DNA of 64,000 bases, taken from contig NC_133544.1 in NCBI RefSeq assembly GCF_048773025.1, positions 62,001 through 126,000 on the forward strand, in the 5' to 3' direction. The translations under genes and the position numbers were made by a program. Under the pieces are notes generated by a model. The model was not told where the DNA came from. It made no database searches and saw only the letters and a list, made by a program, of their open reading frames with translations. Shown one piece after another: positions 23,521-35,273 of this stretch. The DNA is from Camelus bactrianus (taxonomy: Eukaryota; Chordata; Mammalia; Artiodactyla; Camelidae). How positions within the stretch are numbered: position 1 is the first letter of the stretch; the number at the start of each line of letters is the position of its first letter.

Positions 23521-24650
23521 TGTTTCATTGATTTGCTTTATGTTGCTTCAGAAAATATCTATTTAGGGATTAAGGTTGCTTATATTTTCTTTACTTTCCT
23601 TCTTCTCAAAAGAGATCAATAAAACACAGAGTTTTGCAATAAATTTCAAGATACTTCTGAAGTTGCTCAAATTGTTGAAGCTTCTGAGAAGACACAGGAG
23701 GTTCTAAATATTATTATTACTCTTATTACATTTTGTGTGAGTGGAAGGAAGAGACACACCCGCCTCCATTCTGTCCAACTGCACAGGTTGAATTCTGCAG
23801 GATGCAGGCTTACAGGTCTCCAGTGACAGAGGGACCCAGTTCTTCATATGCAATAGTCCTAATTGCCCACAGATTTCATATTTGCAACTTCACCTGCTTG
23901 CTAAAATGTATTTCTGCTCTCCAATAAATCCTGCCCATGTAATGTGGTCATTCATGGACTTTGACAACGTGTCCAGCACTTCGAACAACCCAGCACGCAC
24001 ACAATCTCACCTGAGGTCAGTCAAGGTGATGCTCTGCCTTCTTATCTCAACTCCCATCATGTAAATGAGCCCTTTCTGGGGTCAAGTTGGTGCCCTGTTT
24101 CCCCCACTTCTGTGCTTTTTGGGCAGTTTGCCTGTTAAAATTGGCCCCATGTGTAGTGTAAAGAATGTCTGGGGTCCTGAAGCACAAATGGCTGCGAGAG
24201 GACTCTGGATAAAATACACCTGACAGGTGAGCATCACTCAGGCGTGAGTCATCTGGCCATGGGCTGTGAGACTGATGCGGATGGTTCAAGTTTAAATCTC
24301 ACCCAGAAAATGAAGGTGAAATTGTCTGAGAATATTTGAGGCAGGCTTTGAAACTTGCCTTAATTTCCAGTACAACATGAGATGTGGAGACTTACGGTTA
24401 AGAATAAGGTGGGCTGGAGTGGATTGAAAATTACTAAGAGGAAAAGTAAAGGTGAAGGAGACGCCAGCTACACTGACTCACGAGGACACTTGCAAAAGGG
24501 AGGTCAGGTTAATGAGACATCACTTGGGAGCTAGGAGGTTTGATGGATCTGATCATGTATTGTGGGTGATTGAAGTTCAGTGGTGGGGAGTTCGCATTCA
24601 CCTGATTAATCTCAGGAGGGCTCTTGACAAAACCTGGCCATGCAAACATA
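23521..24650. repeat. V 3'-flank block, decayed copy
   Basis: Recognisable landmarks are 'tcaactcccatcatgtaaat' near 24046 and a 'gtcagtcaaggtgatgctct' tract near 24015. It is more diverged than the other four copies, so it descends from an older duplication. No gene recognised. Confidence 0.6.
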
Positions 24651-24769
24651 GACACAGATGCCCACATACCACGACTAGTAGAAAAGAGCGTTTCAGGAGC
24701 CTGTGAGCTAAGCTACGGTCAAGAGGCCGTCAACTTTAAGGAAAGGAGTCCTGAACACACGAAGAAACC

Positions 24770-24990
24770 ACGGGCACACAAAAGCTAAGAGAAAAGTCCA
24801 CCTGAGGACTCAGTGACAGAGGTGCCTCTGCAAGCAAAGGAGGAAGACCTTAGAAGAACCCAAAGCTGCTGGCACTTGACTTGAACTTGAAGCCTCCAGA
24901 TCTGACAGAAAAGCATTTCTGCTGCTTCAGCCGCCCAGTCTGCCACTCTGTACGGTCAACCACAGCCAAGAGAAGCACAAATAATGTAGA
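24770..24990 (+). mobile_element. MaLR (MLT1-type) LTR relic, copy 1
   Basis: The tail 'gaagcctccagatctgacag', 'aaaagcatttctgctgctt' and 'gccgcccagtctgccactct' follows the 3' part of MLT1-type ERVL-MaLR LTRs. An old fossil; copies at 36750-36990 and 49110-49350 are in the matching place of two other units. Confidence 0.5.
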
Positions 24991-25921
24991 CGCCGACAGA
25001 CGTATGTGGAAATGTGCGTATGAATCATTCTCAAAAAGACACGTGAGTATCTGCTGAAACACCCTTTGGAATTCCTCAGAGGATGTAGAATGATGGCTGC
25101 GTAAATGAAGGCCCAAATCCTATTGTTTTTGGTAACTTAGCAAAGAATAATATCAAAATGGATTAAAGTGCAATTTTTCTAACCAAATAAAACTCAAAGT
25201 AGCAGGAAATGGATGCCCTACAATATGTCCAAAGTTTGTGGGGAGTTCCTTTCTAACGCATTGAAGACACAGGACGTGAGGCGAAGAGTTGAGGAACAGT
25301 ACAGGAATATAATAGGCCACATAGAACTAAAGCGTGTTCACTACGTTTGCAATAAAAATGCTAACACAGGGCCATGTAACCTGGAAAAGCAGTTATGTGA
25401 CAAATGAGAGACAGCACAGCTCTTATTAAACAAGCAGCTGAGAGTCAGAGCAGAGATGTCGAGCAGGTGAGCAGGGAGCAGAGGGGACCGGGGGGCTGGG
25501 GGGCACGAGAGGAGGAGTGTGGGAGACACCCATCCCCAGTTTTAGTATCAGGCGTGACTTCAGGACGTTTTCACATGAAACACTGGGAGGGAAAGTAGGT
25601 CCTGCTCTGCTGACGGTCACTCCCCTGCCCTCCGACTCTCCTTGGACTGAACTCCCTGCTCTGGGAGGAGAGCAGCTGTGGTCAGTGAACAGAAGGGGGG
25701 TGCACCCTGGATATAAGCCAGCACCGCCTCACAAGCTCAGAGACAGGGCCTGACCTGACCCTCCATGTTCGTGCGGAAACATGACCCCAAGTGCATGCGA
25801 ACCACACGCAGGGCTCAGGGCCATCACAGCACCTCTGCCAACCAGGGCCTGGGTCTCCTCTTCACTGACGTCATCCTCTGAGGGCCAAAGGCTTAGATGA
25901 CAAGAACATAAACTCCCCTCT
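24991..25921. repeat. Flank upstream of VH4-like relic 3
   Basis: Near-identical over long stretches to 37000-37956 and 49360-50316 (for example 'gcgtgacttcaggacgttttc' type wording and 'ctccttggactgaactccct'). No gene recognised. Because three copies share the same open frames at high identity, frame conservation carries no weight. Confidence 0.65.
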
Positions 25922-26140
25922 CCACCACACACAGTGCCTCCTGGTGGGTCTGGGTCCATCCTCCCCCACGGAAAGCCCAGCAGAACCTGCGGTGCTTGGG
26001 TCTCACTGCTGGACAGCATACACCCTGCCTCTCCAAAAATTCCCCCCCATCTCCAGAGACACATTGAAGGCCATGTGTCCCTGCAGCTCATCTCTGGGGT
26101 CCCTGAGGACACAGCCGTGTGCTATTGTCACAGGAAGGAG
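25922..26140 (+). pseudogene. Decayed clan II (VH4-like) IGHV relic 3
   Basis: Begins near the end of CDR1 ('gcctcctggtgggtctgggt' for the W-x-W-I/V start of framework 2), then 'ccatctccagagacacattg' and a frame reading HVSLQLISGVPEDTAVCYC, clearly framework 3 of a VH4-like gene. Leader and framework 1 are absent and the frame changes inside framework 2. A nonamer-like ACACAACCA follows near 26170. Confidence 0.75.
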
Positions 26141-27690
26141 AGTGAGTGAGGGGACATCAGGGTGACCCAGACACAACCATCCCTGCAGGGAGGGCTCAGG
26201 CCACCAGGGGGCACCCAGGGCTGTGAGGAAATCTGAGGACCCATTTCAGAGCAGTTGCAGAAGCAGCCATGGACGGGTTTCCTCCCAGACACAGCAGATT
26301 CTCCACTGGTTCACCGTCTCCCCTGGAAGCCGATCCATAATGTTTCCAGGGAAACTACCTGATCTGAACTTGGGCCTTTTTCATGGAGTCAAGCTTGTCT
26401 GTGTTTTATTCCTCATCTAACTTAGGAACAGACACAGAGAAATATCTCTCCATGGGAACTTTATTTGATTTTTATTCACTAGCTACTCTATTTCATTGTC
26501 AAATTTACAGATGTTAAATAACACAAATGATTCTTCTGTGCATCCTCGAACCTGCCCTCCACCTTCCAATGTATTTCCAGCCATTTCATCCTCAACATGG
26601 TCCCCAGTCTTGTTTCCTGCAGTGCTTTTCACAAGCATAGCATGAGCAATGTTTTATATTTGGAAAATGACGTCTGTGTGAAAGTGGAGGTGTTTGTCCC
26701 CAGAGGACATGTGGAAATGTCTGGAGACAGGGTGGCCTGTCACATGTGGGGTGGGCTGCAGGTGCCCGGTTCCCTAGTGGGCAGAGTCCATCAATGTGGC
26801 CGTGCATCCCACACAGCACACGGCAGCTCCCACAACAGGAAACTAGACTCAAATGCCAATAATGGTGAAAAACTAAAATATTTATATGTTGTCAAATTCA
26901 TATCACTGTTGACATACAGAGTCTACATTTGCTGTGTGTAAATTATTCTCACTTAATGGAAAAGGCATACACCAGACTTTGATATTCAGTACACTCAGAG
27001 TCCACATTACACTCTCTTCACACAACGTTCCTGCTCTGTGGGCAGGAGGGCCCCGAGCATGGACATACAAGACAAGGGGGCACGAGACCAGACCCCAGGA
27101 CTGGTGAGGGGCTCATGGTTCGCATGGATTATGGGACCTGGATGTCAGAGCTGTCTTTTCTGAGCCCGTGTCTGCAGAAGCCGCGACAGAGCCCAGGCTG
27201 GACTGGATTCTTGCAACATTTAAAATTTCCTGCCTTTGTATCTGTAATAACTGAGGATTTTACCACAGAACAATAATTTGTTACAATATTAATAGATGTT
27301 TCACATATGAGACACGTAGCAAATTGTTACTTGTTTTACAACTGTAATAACAGTGCTTGTAATTTTTAAAACCATATCAGTATATCCAACACACTTGCTC
27401 TTGTATCCCTGCCCCACTGTGACCCACCCTGACAGAAATCACTAGACCTTCCCCAGCACCCACATCCCCTCCCCCTCAGGAGTCACAGCACCCCTTCACC
27501 TCCCCTCACCCCCTGCAGGCTGGTGGGGTCACCTTCTCTCCTCTGAGCATGGATGTGACCAGGAACGTCTGGGCAGTTGGGAGCTCACGTCTATCCCAGG
27601 GACCTCCTCGGTAACTTACAAGGAAATCCAAAGGAAATAAGGGAGATAAAAGTCAACATTCTCATGGGAAGTTAGCCTTTTTTGATGTAA
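26141..27690. repeat. Relic 3'-flank block, copy 3
   Basis: Closest to 50536-52080. Carries the 'ttcctgcagtgcttttcaca' tract near 26612 and the C-rich 'cacccacatcccctccccct' tract near 27459. No gene recognised. Confidence 0.65.
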
Positions 27691-27699
27691 CACAAATAG

Positions 27700-27960
27700 A
27701 CGAGCAGTTGTTTCAATAACAAAAGTGGGCTTACTTTGGACCAGTAAACAGCTTCAGTATGGCATCTGCAACCCTGATGAGCCACATGCAGGTCTTCAGT
27801 AAAAGGAGATGCCTCCTTCATCAAGGGGGGAAGGGAGCTGAGAGAGCCCTAGGGAACCAGAGCCCGTGCATTTCTCTTGGCAGAGTCCTGCCCAGGAAAG
27901 ACGGGGAAGCCTTGCTTCCCCCAGCTGGGCTCTGAGGCCATCAAACGGCATGCGAGCTCC
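27700..27960 (-). mobile_element. LTR-like ERV end, unit 3 proximal
   Basis: The same tracts as in unit 2 ('gatgagccacatgcaggtct', 'gagtcctgcccaggaaagac'). It lies next to the pol remnant, as in units 1, 4 and 5. An old, degraded fossil with approximate ends. Confidence 0.4.
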
Positions 27961-28267
27961 CCTCTGCTCACCCGATTTTACTAAACTGAGGATTTCTTTA
28001 TATTTTGCCTTTTGCCGTTTGATCAAGTTTGAGAACTTTCTCTGAAAACATCACTGATGAAGACTTAGGATTTCTGGGTTTTTTCACGTTTTTGTCTGTC
28101 AGCGCCAGGAAGGAACTCCTCTGGGTGAAACGTCTCATGTCAGATGGAAAGTGCTCTTTTTGAGGCCACATTCCAGCAACATGGAGGAGTGAGAGGGAGA
28201 GCGCGCAGGCTCTCTCACCGTAAGTCCCTGTGTTATCAAGACCGGAGGCTGGAGATCACCTCACATG

Positions 28268-29290
28268 TTATATTCTCATCAGAGACTCGGCAGGCAATTG
28301 TCCAATAGGTCTGGCACAGATGCCTTGGGAAGCTGTCTCAGCAGATGTTGCCCTCAATTCTGAGAGTCTCCACAGTCGGGTCGCCAGATGAGCAGGAATG
28401 TTCAGGCCCAGCTGCCTTCTTAGGTGTGTCACGTGGACCCAAGTTCTCATTCTCAGGAGACTGGTGGCACAAGGGCTGGTGAGCAGCACCTGCTGGAGAC
28501 CTTTCCACTGAGGGTGACGAGTTCTTCTGGAAGTGTCTTTCCCAGTAGATAAGCTATCCAGGTTGCAAGGTGTGACGCTTGCATCTCTGTCTCCTGAGAG
28601 GTACTGTGAAAAGACGGCTTCCGAGGAGAATCTTGGAGACGACCAGGAGGCGGAAAGTGGTCCATCAGTGTTCAGCAATCATGAGGGACTTCAGTGGTGA
28701 AGCGGGGGATCCGAGAGGCTCCAGTACAGGTTTTGCTGTTGAGCGAATCATGCTGAGGTCGGGCCGTATGAACAAAAGTTGGACGCAGGTCTCGGCAGTG
28801 TCCAGGTAGCTGGGAGAGTCTCACATTTAGCCCGTAGATCAGGGTGTTGATCAGCCAGGACCCGATGGAGCCCATCTGCGTGGAAGTACATCTGGATGTA
28901 AGTGGAGCCCTGGTTCTCATGTCAGGTATCCTAAACATTGAGTCTGCATTTGGGTAAACTGCAATTTTCCTCAAGAAAACGATTGCCCCTTTAAGAATAA
29001 AAACTGTAGCAAGTGGTAGATGTCTTCCTTCAAGGAGGATTGAGAAGGAGATAAAGGAAACACATTATCCACAAACTAGAACTTCCAAAAGATGTTACAT
29101 CATCCAGACCAGCCTCCAGGCTTACCCAGAATTAGAGGGGCTCTCAATAAATCCCTGGAGCAATAATGACCCAGTAAGTTTAATTCTCCCCATTGAAGGC
29201 AAAAAGGGACTGGCCAGCTCTAGCAACTGGAATAATAAAGAATGCAGTTCACTAATCAATCACAGTAAAGAATTCAGGAACACGGGGATG
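28268..29290 (-). mobile_element. Class I ERV pol remnant, unit 3 (RT and integrase parts)
   Basis: Minus-strand text near 28420-28540 reads HPQWKGLQQVLLTSPCA and TWVHVTHLRR, characteristic of the integrase C-terminal region of gammaretrovirus-like elements. Text at about 29000-29250 aligns with the RT remnant of units 1 and 4. The remnant is fragmentary and broken by several changes. The copy at 52670-54100 is near-identical apart from a later LTR insertion. Confidence 0.65.
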
Positions 29291-32200
29291 GCTGTTAGTG
29301 TTGTGTGAGGGTTCGCGACAACACAGTGCTGCTGCGTTTACTGTGCAGTTTCCTGCCCCGAGGGCCTGACGTGGCTCCACCCACAGCCCCGAGTTTGTCT
29401 CCTCAGGAAACCGAGGAACCACAGGGACAAGTTCAAGGAATGATGAGGCCTTGAGCCTTGTAATCTTCTCTTTGTGGCTCTATGGCTTGAAGGATTTCTT
29501 TACTTGTAGGAGATTGATTAATCCTAGGAAGATGTTTACGAGAATATATTTGAACCCTGAAGGAAGGTGCACTGTGAATTTTGCAAATACCAGCGTGAGG
29601 CTTTGTCAACATGGAAGGTGATAGCTGATTCGATGGGAGAAAAAAATCAATTCTTCCAGAATTTGCTTTAGTACCATCAGAGACAGAATGAATAAAAATG
29701 CTTTCAGTTCATTTAATTTAATGTCTTCTATCAAGTTCTAGAATTACTTCTCTCCTTGGAGATACAGTAATTCTACCATAATATTTCACTGAACAGTCTT
29801 AACCGTAAAATGGACAAAGGTGGAGAAATGAATGCATAAACTGTGTGCATCTCTCGAAGGGCCTAAATATAAGAGGAGGCTCAGGGCACAGACGTGTCGA
29901 GGCTCGTCACAGGTCCCCACTGTGGGAACTGCTCTAGTTCCCTGAGCCTGGGCTGCTCTCAGTCATTCAGCTGAGCAGGGAGGGTGCGGCTCCATGACCG
30001 TTAGGATGGAAGGAACCTCACCATTAACCTGGAGAAAGTTCGCTTAAGAGAAGGGACTGGGGAGACTCCATGACTTTCCTCAGAGCCACTGGGGACCTGG
30101 AGGATGTTGGGAGGGCTGCTCAGAGGGCTGACAGTGCCTGAAGCGCATGCATTTATAAGAGTCTCGTTTTCAAAGTCATGGATCTTGCCAATAAGAGCAG
30201 AACCAGGCAGGATTTGGGATTTTCTGGGGCCTTCATTCGCTGTAAATGAAGTTTAAGTATCTTAGCATGTGTCCTTCGAGGTGTCTCACCTACACTGTGA
30301 CAGAGGTGGTTTGCCACTTTAAGAAAATAAGAGGTGGACACGGTTTCCCATTCCATCCTGCACCTCTTCCCTACAGTTGAAATGTCCTGTGTCAGCTTAT
30401 TTGTAAACTAGGTTTAAAAGTCTCCCAGGTGGAATAAACATATGGAGCAAAACAGCAATTTTCTTCTAAAATTATTTGCAGTTGATTGAAATAAACATGA
30501 ACAGATTCAACACGTTTTCATGGGAAACCCGACTTTTTATTGCAAATAAAAGAGTTGAGAATGTCTCAGGAATTGCCCAATGAATTTGCCTACTTGCTGC
30601 TAGAGAATTTCTATATAACAAGTTAGTGGACTCTCCTCCTGGCTGAAATTCTGAACACCTTTTAGGATTCTCCCAGCAAGCGGTTTACAAAAGTGCTAGG
30701 CATGACACAACAATACCTGCAGGAACAGGACGATGTAAGTCAGAGAAGCCCGGCTGAACAGTCTGAGGGGCCACATTAAATTACTCTGTGAGGAACGTTG
30801 GTTTGGAAAATCTTTGACTACAGTTCAGGTTTAGTCCAGAAAAAAAAAAAAAAAAAAAAGAAATGAGGAGATGCCCTCTGGGTTCTCATAAGGATGAAAA
30901 TAAAGATAACAAGACCTGACAAGTTGGAGGAATAGACTATGAGGAGAATTTTAGAGGAAGTGGGAAGTTGCGGAGACACTGACTGTGGAAGACCTGAGGG
31001 TACAGAGGAGGTGCAGGAGTAAGAGAAGAGGGAGGAATTGGTGCTGGAGGGGAACCTGAGACACACAGGCCAGGGAAGGGGAGCCCGAGGCTTCAGAGGC
31101 CCAGTTTTCTTTCCTTAGTCCCTGTTTGCCTCAGTTAATCTTATGATCATAATTTACAAGAGGTAATTAGAGGTTCCAAAACATGTTTGAAAGGCACAGA
31201 ATAATGAGGTAAATACGTGTACCATTCAGTTTTGGACATTTTACATAGTTCTTCAAGTCGGTTTTAAGAAAAGTAAGTTTGAGATTTTCTAAAGTCTTCC
31301 ATAATGGCCATTGACATGTATATATAATGGAAGCATGAATCGCCTTTGGCCAGGCCTGTCCATTTCACTACACATTTCCACAAGAAAGGTCCGTGGTTTT
31401 AAAACACAAATGCAGCTGGGGTTCCTGTAGCAGAGATGACCTCAGAATAATTAGATAACTTGGACCCCATTTCTCAAGGTGTTATTTGGAGCATAAAGGA
31501 ATAATTTCCAAGCAGCCTAAAGGGTCAAACAGTTCAAATAGCCAGCAGGCCTAACACCAGTCAGGTCTAAGGGATCAGTCTGGTTCTGATGGAGCCAGGC
31601 TGAAGGATGCTCAGCACAGGCTCAGTAGATCAGCCCCTATTCCCAAGGAGTGGGAGGAAGGCCGGCCACTTCCAGCTGGAACAACCTGCTTTCAAAGTCA
31701 GAGTGAAAGCCCAATTAAGTACTTGCCTACAGTACAAGGTCTTACCTACGAAGGACACACCTACAATAGTTCTCAGACAAAGCCTGCAGAGCTTCCTACT
31801 GCACAGATGTGGAAGCTGGGACCCAGGAGAATGACTTAGACTCAAACTCCAGGGTGGGGGAGAATCACAGGGCGCAGCCATGTGCCCAGTGTGGGTCCCA
31901 CACCTGTTTGCTCAGCAGCCTCACAGTCATATGGGGTCTTGTCTGATTCCATAAGGGCCATGAAAATGTTGACCTGAAACAAAGAGATGGCCAGTTATTT
32001 CTCCAGCAAAAAGGAATGTTTCAATCTGGGATCAACAACGATTTGCCTTCCGGGCCTGGAATCACTGTGAGCCACCTGCAGCTCCTAGCATACACGGGGA
32101 TAAGAACTATTTTGCAGACGGGAATGGGTGTTGGAGGAGGGGCTGTAGCGAACAAGGCACCCAGGGCTTTCAACTGGCTGAGCTGTGACCACCCCTCACT

Positions 32201-34611
32201 GCCTGACTCCTTGCCAGGAGGGAACAGAGTGTCTTTCTACTTCACACAGATGGACTCTGCTATCCTGGTAGGACATGAGAGCCCACCGTGCTGTCACCAA
32301 ACTCTATTTAACTGAAGCTTCTGTGTATTCAGTATGATTGTTATATTTCCCAGTTTGTGAGATTGGATCAGTTTTATTGCAGAAGGCAGGGTGCCCTAGT
32401 CAGGCAATGCTGGGAAATGAGTAAATCTTCATGGTCAAATAAAAGTGAATCATGTGGATGGCAAAAACAAATTCACATATAGAGACACTCATTGGAAGGA
32501 AACTCCACACCAGATCTGAATAATGCAGGTTAATATATTTAAGCCTGGAGATGGAGCAGAGATCAGACTGCGGCTAAACCCAGAACCCAGAGAGCAATTG
32601 TGTTATTCCGAGCATGTTCAGATGTTCTGAACAAGGAGCTACATTCAGGTGAGACTGTTTTATCCAGACCCCTCCCCATGACTGAAGAATAATGGATAAA
32701 GGATGTGATAATTTTCTAACATAAAGAGGTACAGGAATAAAGCAAAATTCTGCTGATAGGACTGAAAAATTGGAGCCCCCACCGTGGAAAACTGCCACTA
32801 TCTTACATGGTTAAGGAACAACTCACCATAAAACCAGCAATTTCAATAGTAGGTGCATCTCTAGGTGAATTGAAAACTCACGTTCACTGGAAACACTGTG
32901 TGCAGGTGCTCGTGTGGCCTTTACACATGCTGTAAAGTGGAAACAAGGACTAAACCCAGAGCTCAGTGCAGGGCCATGTGCTGATGGCGTCTGAGGTACT
33001 GTTAAGTCCAGCATTGCAGCCCCTGTTGTGGAATCCAAGAAAAGTAGAGTCTCTCATTCATTACTGGAAAATACGGGTCCTCCATTTTCCCTCCTATACC
33101 AGCAGTTTCCTGTCAGAGGATTATGTTTAGTGTGTGTCAAAGACAATATCATGGACAGAGGAAGTTTTTCATGCAGATACGATTCAAGACTGTGTGTCTC
33201 TACATGTATGCACCTGTGCACCTGTGTGTGCATGTGTGTGTATATGTGTTCCTGCACATACCGAGGGGAGCCCAGTTCACGTGTCTCATGATGGCTTTCA
33301 GACTTCCACCTTCCTTCTGAAGTTGGATAAAGCCAGCTACTTTTCTTTATAAAAAACAACAGTATTCTTTACAGAAATTTGTAATGGGAATATCTATTCA
33401 AATCAATATCTTTCCAATCATCAATGGAAACTCTATCCATTGATCCTCTATCCAGGATACTGACATTAATTTTCTCAGAAGCATGTGAGCCGTGATTCAG
33501 CCCAGTCTTTCCAAGGACAGTGCTTAAAACTCAGTATGAAGCCTGGGATTCTGATCCAACGTAATGTGTGTTCCTGTGCCTTCTTACTGAACTTCTCTGA
33601 CTCTCAGTCTCAATGCATATTTAATAAACTCTCCCTCTTCCTCGTTATGCTTTCCAGCTTCTGAAGCTAAGACCCTCACCAGTGTGGATGAGTCTAACCC
33701 AAAAGCCTTCGAGCTGCTGCAGCCTTTGGTCTGAGGGCAGCACACCTGGGTGGGGAGTGGTTTCACGAAAGACTCAGTTTGAAAAGATGACACAGAGGAG
33801 TTGGCAGTGATCCTCAGGCTGCACACCTGGCAGTTCACACTCAGAGCCTTAGGTCACCTGGGATTTGGCAGTTGATCCAGGAGTGCGGGGTGAATCTTCC
33901 TCCCAGCTCTCATGCCACATGGAGACGTCACACACAGGTAGGTGACGTTTGGTCCCATTTCTCACATCCCATGGACAATCTCTGCATCTCTGTGTACATT
34001 TCAAAGTGCCAAGCAGAGGGGAGATCGACAGCATGTTACATTGTTCATGTCATTTATGTAAAAATAAGACAACACAGTGGAAATTAAGCATCTTTCAATC
34101 ACAATCCCAAGGTAAGTAAAGAAGTTTTCCTGAATGCTGCCATTGATAGAAAGTCAAATATTAGAGACTCCTGAGAATGCGTTCATGACCCCTGCTCAAA
34201 CATGATCAGATACACACGACCATAGAACAGAATCATCATGTTCTCATCAAAGGAGGGGGTCCAGGAACCCTCACCAGGCTTGTCCAACTCTGTCTTAGAA
34301 GTGATTCTGGACCACTTACGTCCAGACAGGCAGAGCAAACGTGAAAACCCTGGGACAACTCCTCACAAAGCTGTGTCCCTGGACAGTCCACAAATGACTT
34401 ACTCTTCGGGGGTTGCTTAAGTCTCCAATATGGGAGGAACACTGAGGGCTACACCAAAGGATTTGTGGGCATGTGTAGAAAACAGAAGAATGAAGCAGGA
34501 TGCTAAGTGATTACCCTGAAAATTTCACATAAGAGAACAGATATTTCCAAATGCTACCAACAAAAGCAAAGCATAGACACTCACAGGTGCTCCAGGGCAC
34601 AGCCACCTCCG
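29291..34611. repeat. V 5'-flank block, copy 3 (beta lineage)
   Basis: Near-identical to 54100-59443 up to about 170 bp before the leader ATG, where identity drops sharply. A 20-bp A-run is at about 30840-30859. A second LTR-like region is at about 31985-32280 and a TG-rich tract at about 33220-33250. No gene recognised. Confidence 0.7.
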
Positions 34612-34619
34612 ATGCAAAT
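34612..34619 (+). promoter_or_regulatory. Extra upstream octamer ATGCAAAT
   Basis: A second perfect octamer 39 bp upstream of the regular one. The closest relative (59440s) reads 'gaggccaacg' at this place, so this octamer is specific to this copy. Whether it is used is unknown. Confidence 0.6.
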
Positions 34620-34650
34620 GATGCCCCAAATTTCCATATATTTAGATGAC

Positions 34651-34658
34651 ATGCAAAT
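34651..34658 (+). promoter_or_regulatory. IGHV promoter octamer ATGCAAAT
   Basis: A perfect octamer 123 bp before the expected RNA start region boundary of the leader ATG at 34781 (same spacing class as the other V genes), with 'gataaag' about 20 bp downstream. Confidence 0.85.
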
Positions 34659-34780
34659 AGGGCCTCCCTCTGAGGATAAAGCCACCCAGCCCTGGACCTG
34701 CAGCTCTGAGAGAGGAGCCCCAGCCCGGGATTCCCAGCTGCTCCAATTCTCTGAGCAGTACAGAGCACAGACGAGTCACC

Positions 34781-35234
34781 ATGGAGCTGGGGCTGAGCTG
34801 GGTGGTCCTGGCTGCTCTACTACAAGGTAATTCATGGAGAACAAGAGCTACTGAGGATTTGGCTGGTCGTGAGTGAGGGAATCAGAGGATGTGTGACAGT
34901 CTCCTGACCAGGATGTCTTTGTGTTTGCAGGTGTCCAGGCTCAGGTGCAGCTGGTGGAGTCTGGGGGAGGCTCGGTGCAGGCTGGAGGGTCTCTGAAACT
35001 CTCCTGTGCAGCCTCTGGATACATCTTCAGTAGCTGCGGAATGGGCTGGTACCGCCAGGCTCCAGGGAAGGAGCGCGAGTTGGTCTCAACTATTAGTAGT
35101 GATGGTACCACAAGCTATGCAGACTCCGTGAAGGGCCGATTCACCATCTCCCAAGACAATGCCAAGAACACGCTGTATCTGCAAATGAACAGCCTGAAAA
35201 CTGAGGACACGGCCGTGTATTACTGTGCGGCAGA
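34781..35234 (+). CDS. Intact VHH segment (Y37, E44, R45, L47)
   Basis: Leader exon 34781-34826, 104-bp intron, second exon 34931-35234, mature V region from 34942 (97 residues). Framework 2 reads [15 protein letters not shown], giving Y37, E44, R45 and L47, a well-known VHH set. Cys22 and Cys95 (VYYCAA) are present. An extra cysteine, Cys32, sits in CDR1 (SSCGMG); in camel VHHs such a cysteine usually pairs with one in CDR3. Framework 1 [12 protein letters not shown] and framework 3 [10 protein letters not shown] are of the Camelus type. No stop or frame change. It has two promoter octamers, a perfect nonamer and a heptamer with one change (CACAATG). This is the best candidate functional VHH in the window. 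Its 5' block is of the kind that precedes conventional VH genes here; its 3' block is VHH-type. Confidence 0.95.
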
Positions 35235-35273
35235 CACAATGAGGGGAAGTCATTGTGAGCCCAGACAAAAACC
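35235..35273 (+). other. V-RSS (23-bp spacer) of the VHH at 34781
   Basis: Heptamer CACAATG (35235-35241; position 5 is A instead of G), 23-bp spacer identical to that of the VHH at 11400, nonamer ACAAAAACC (35265-35273). Confidence 0.92.
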
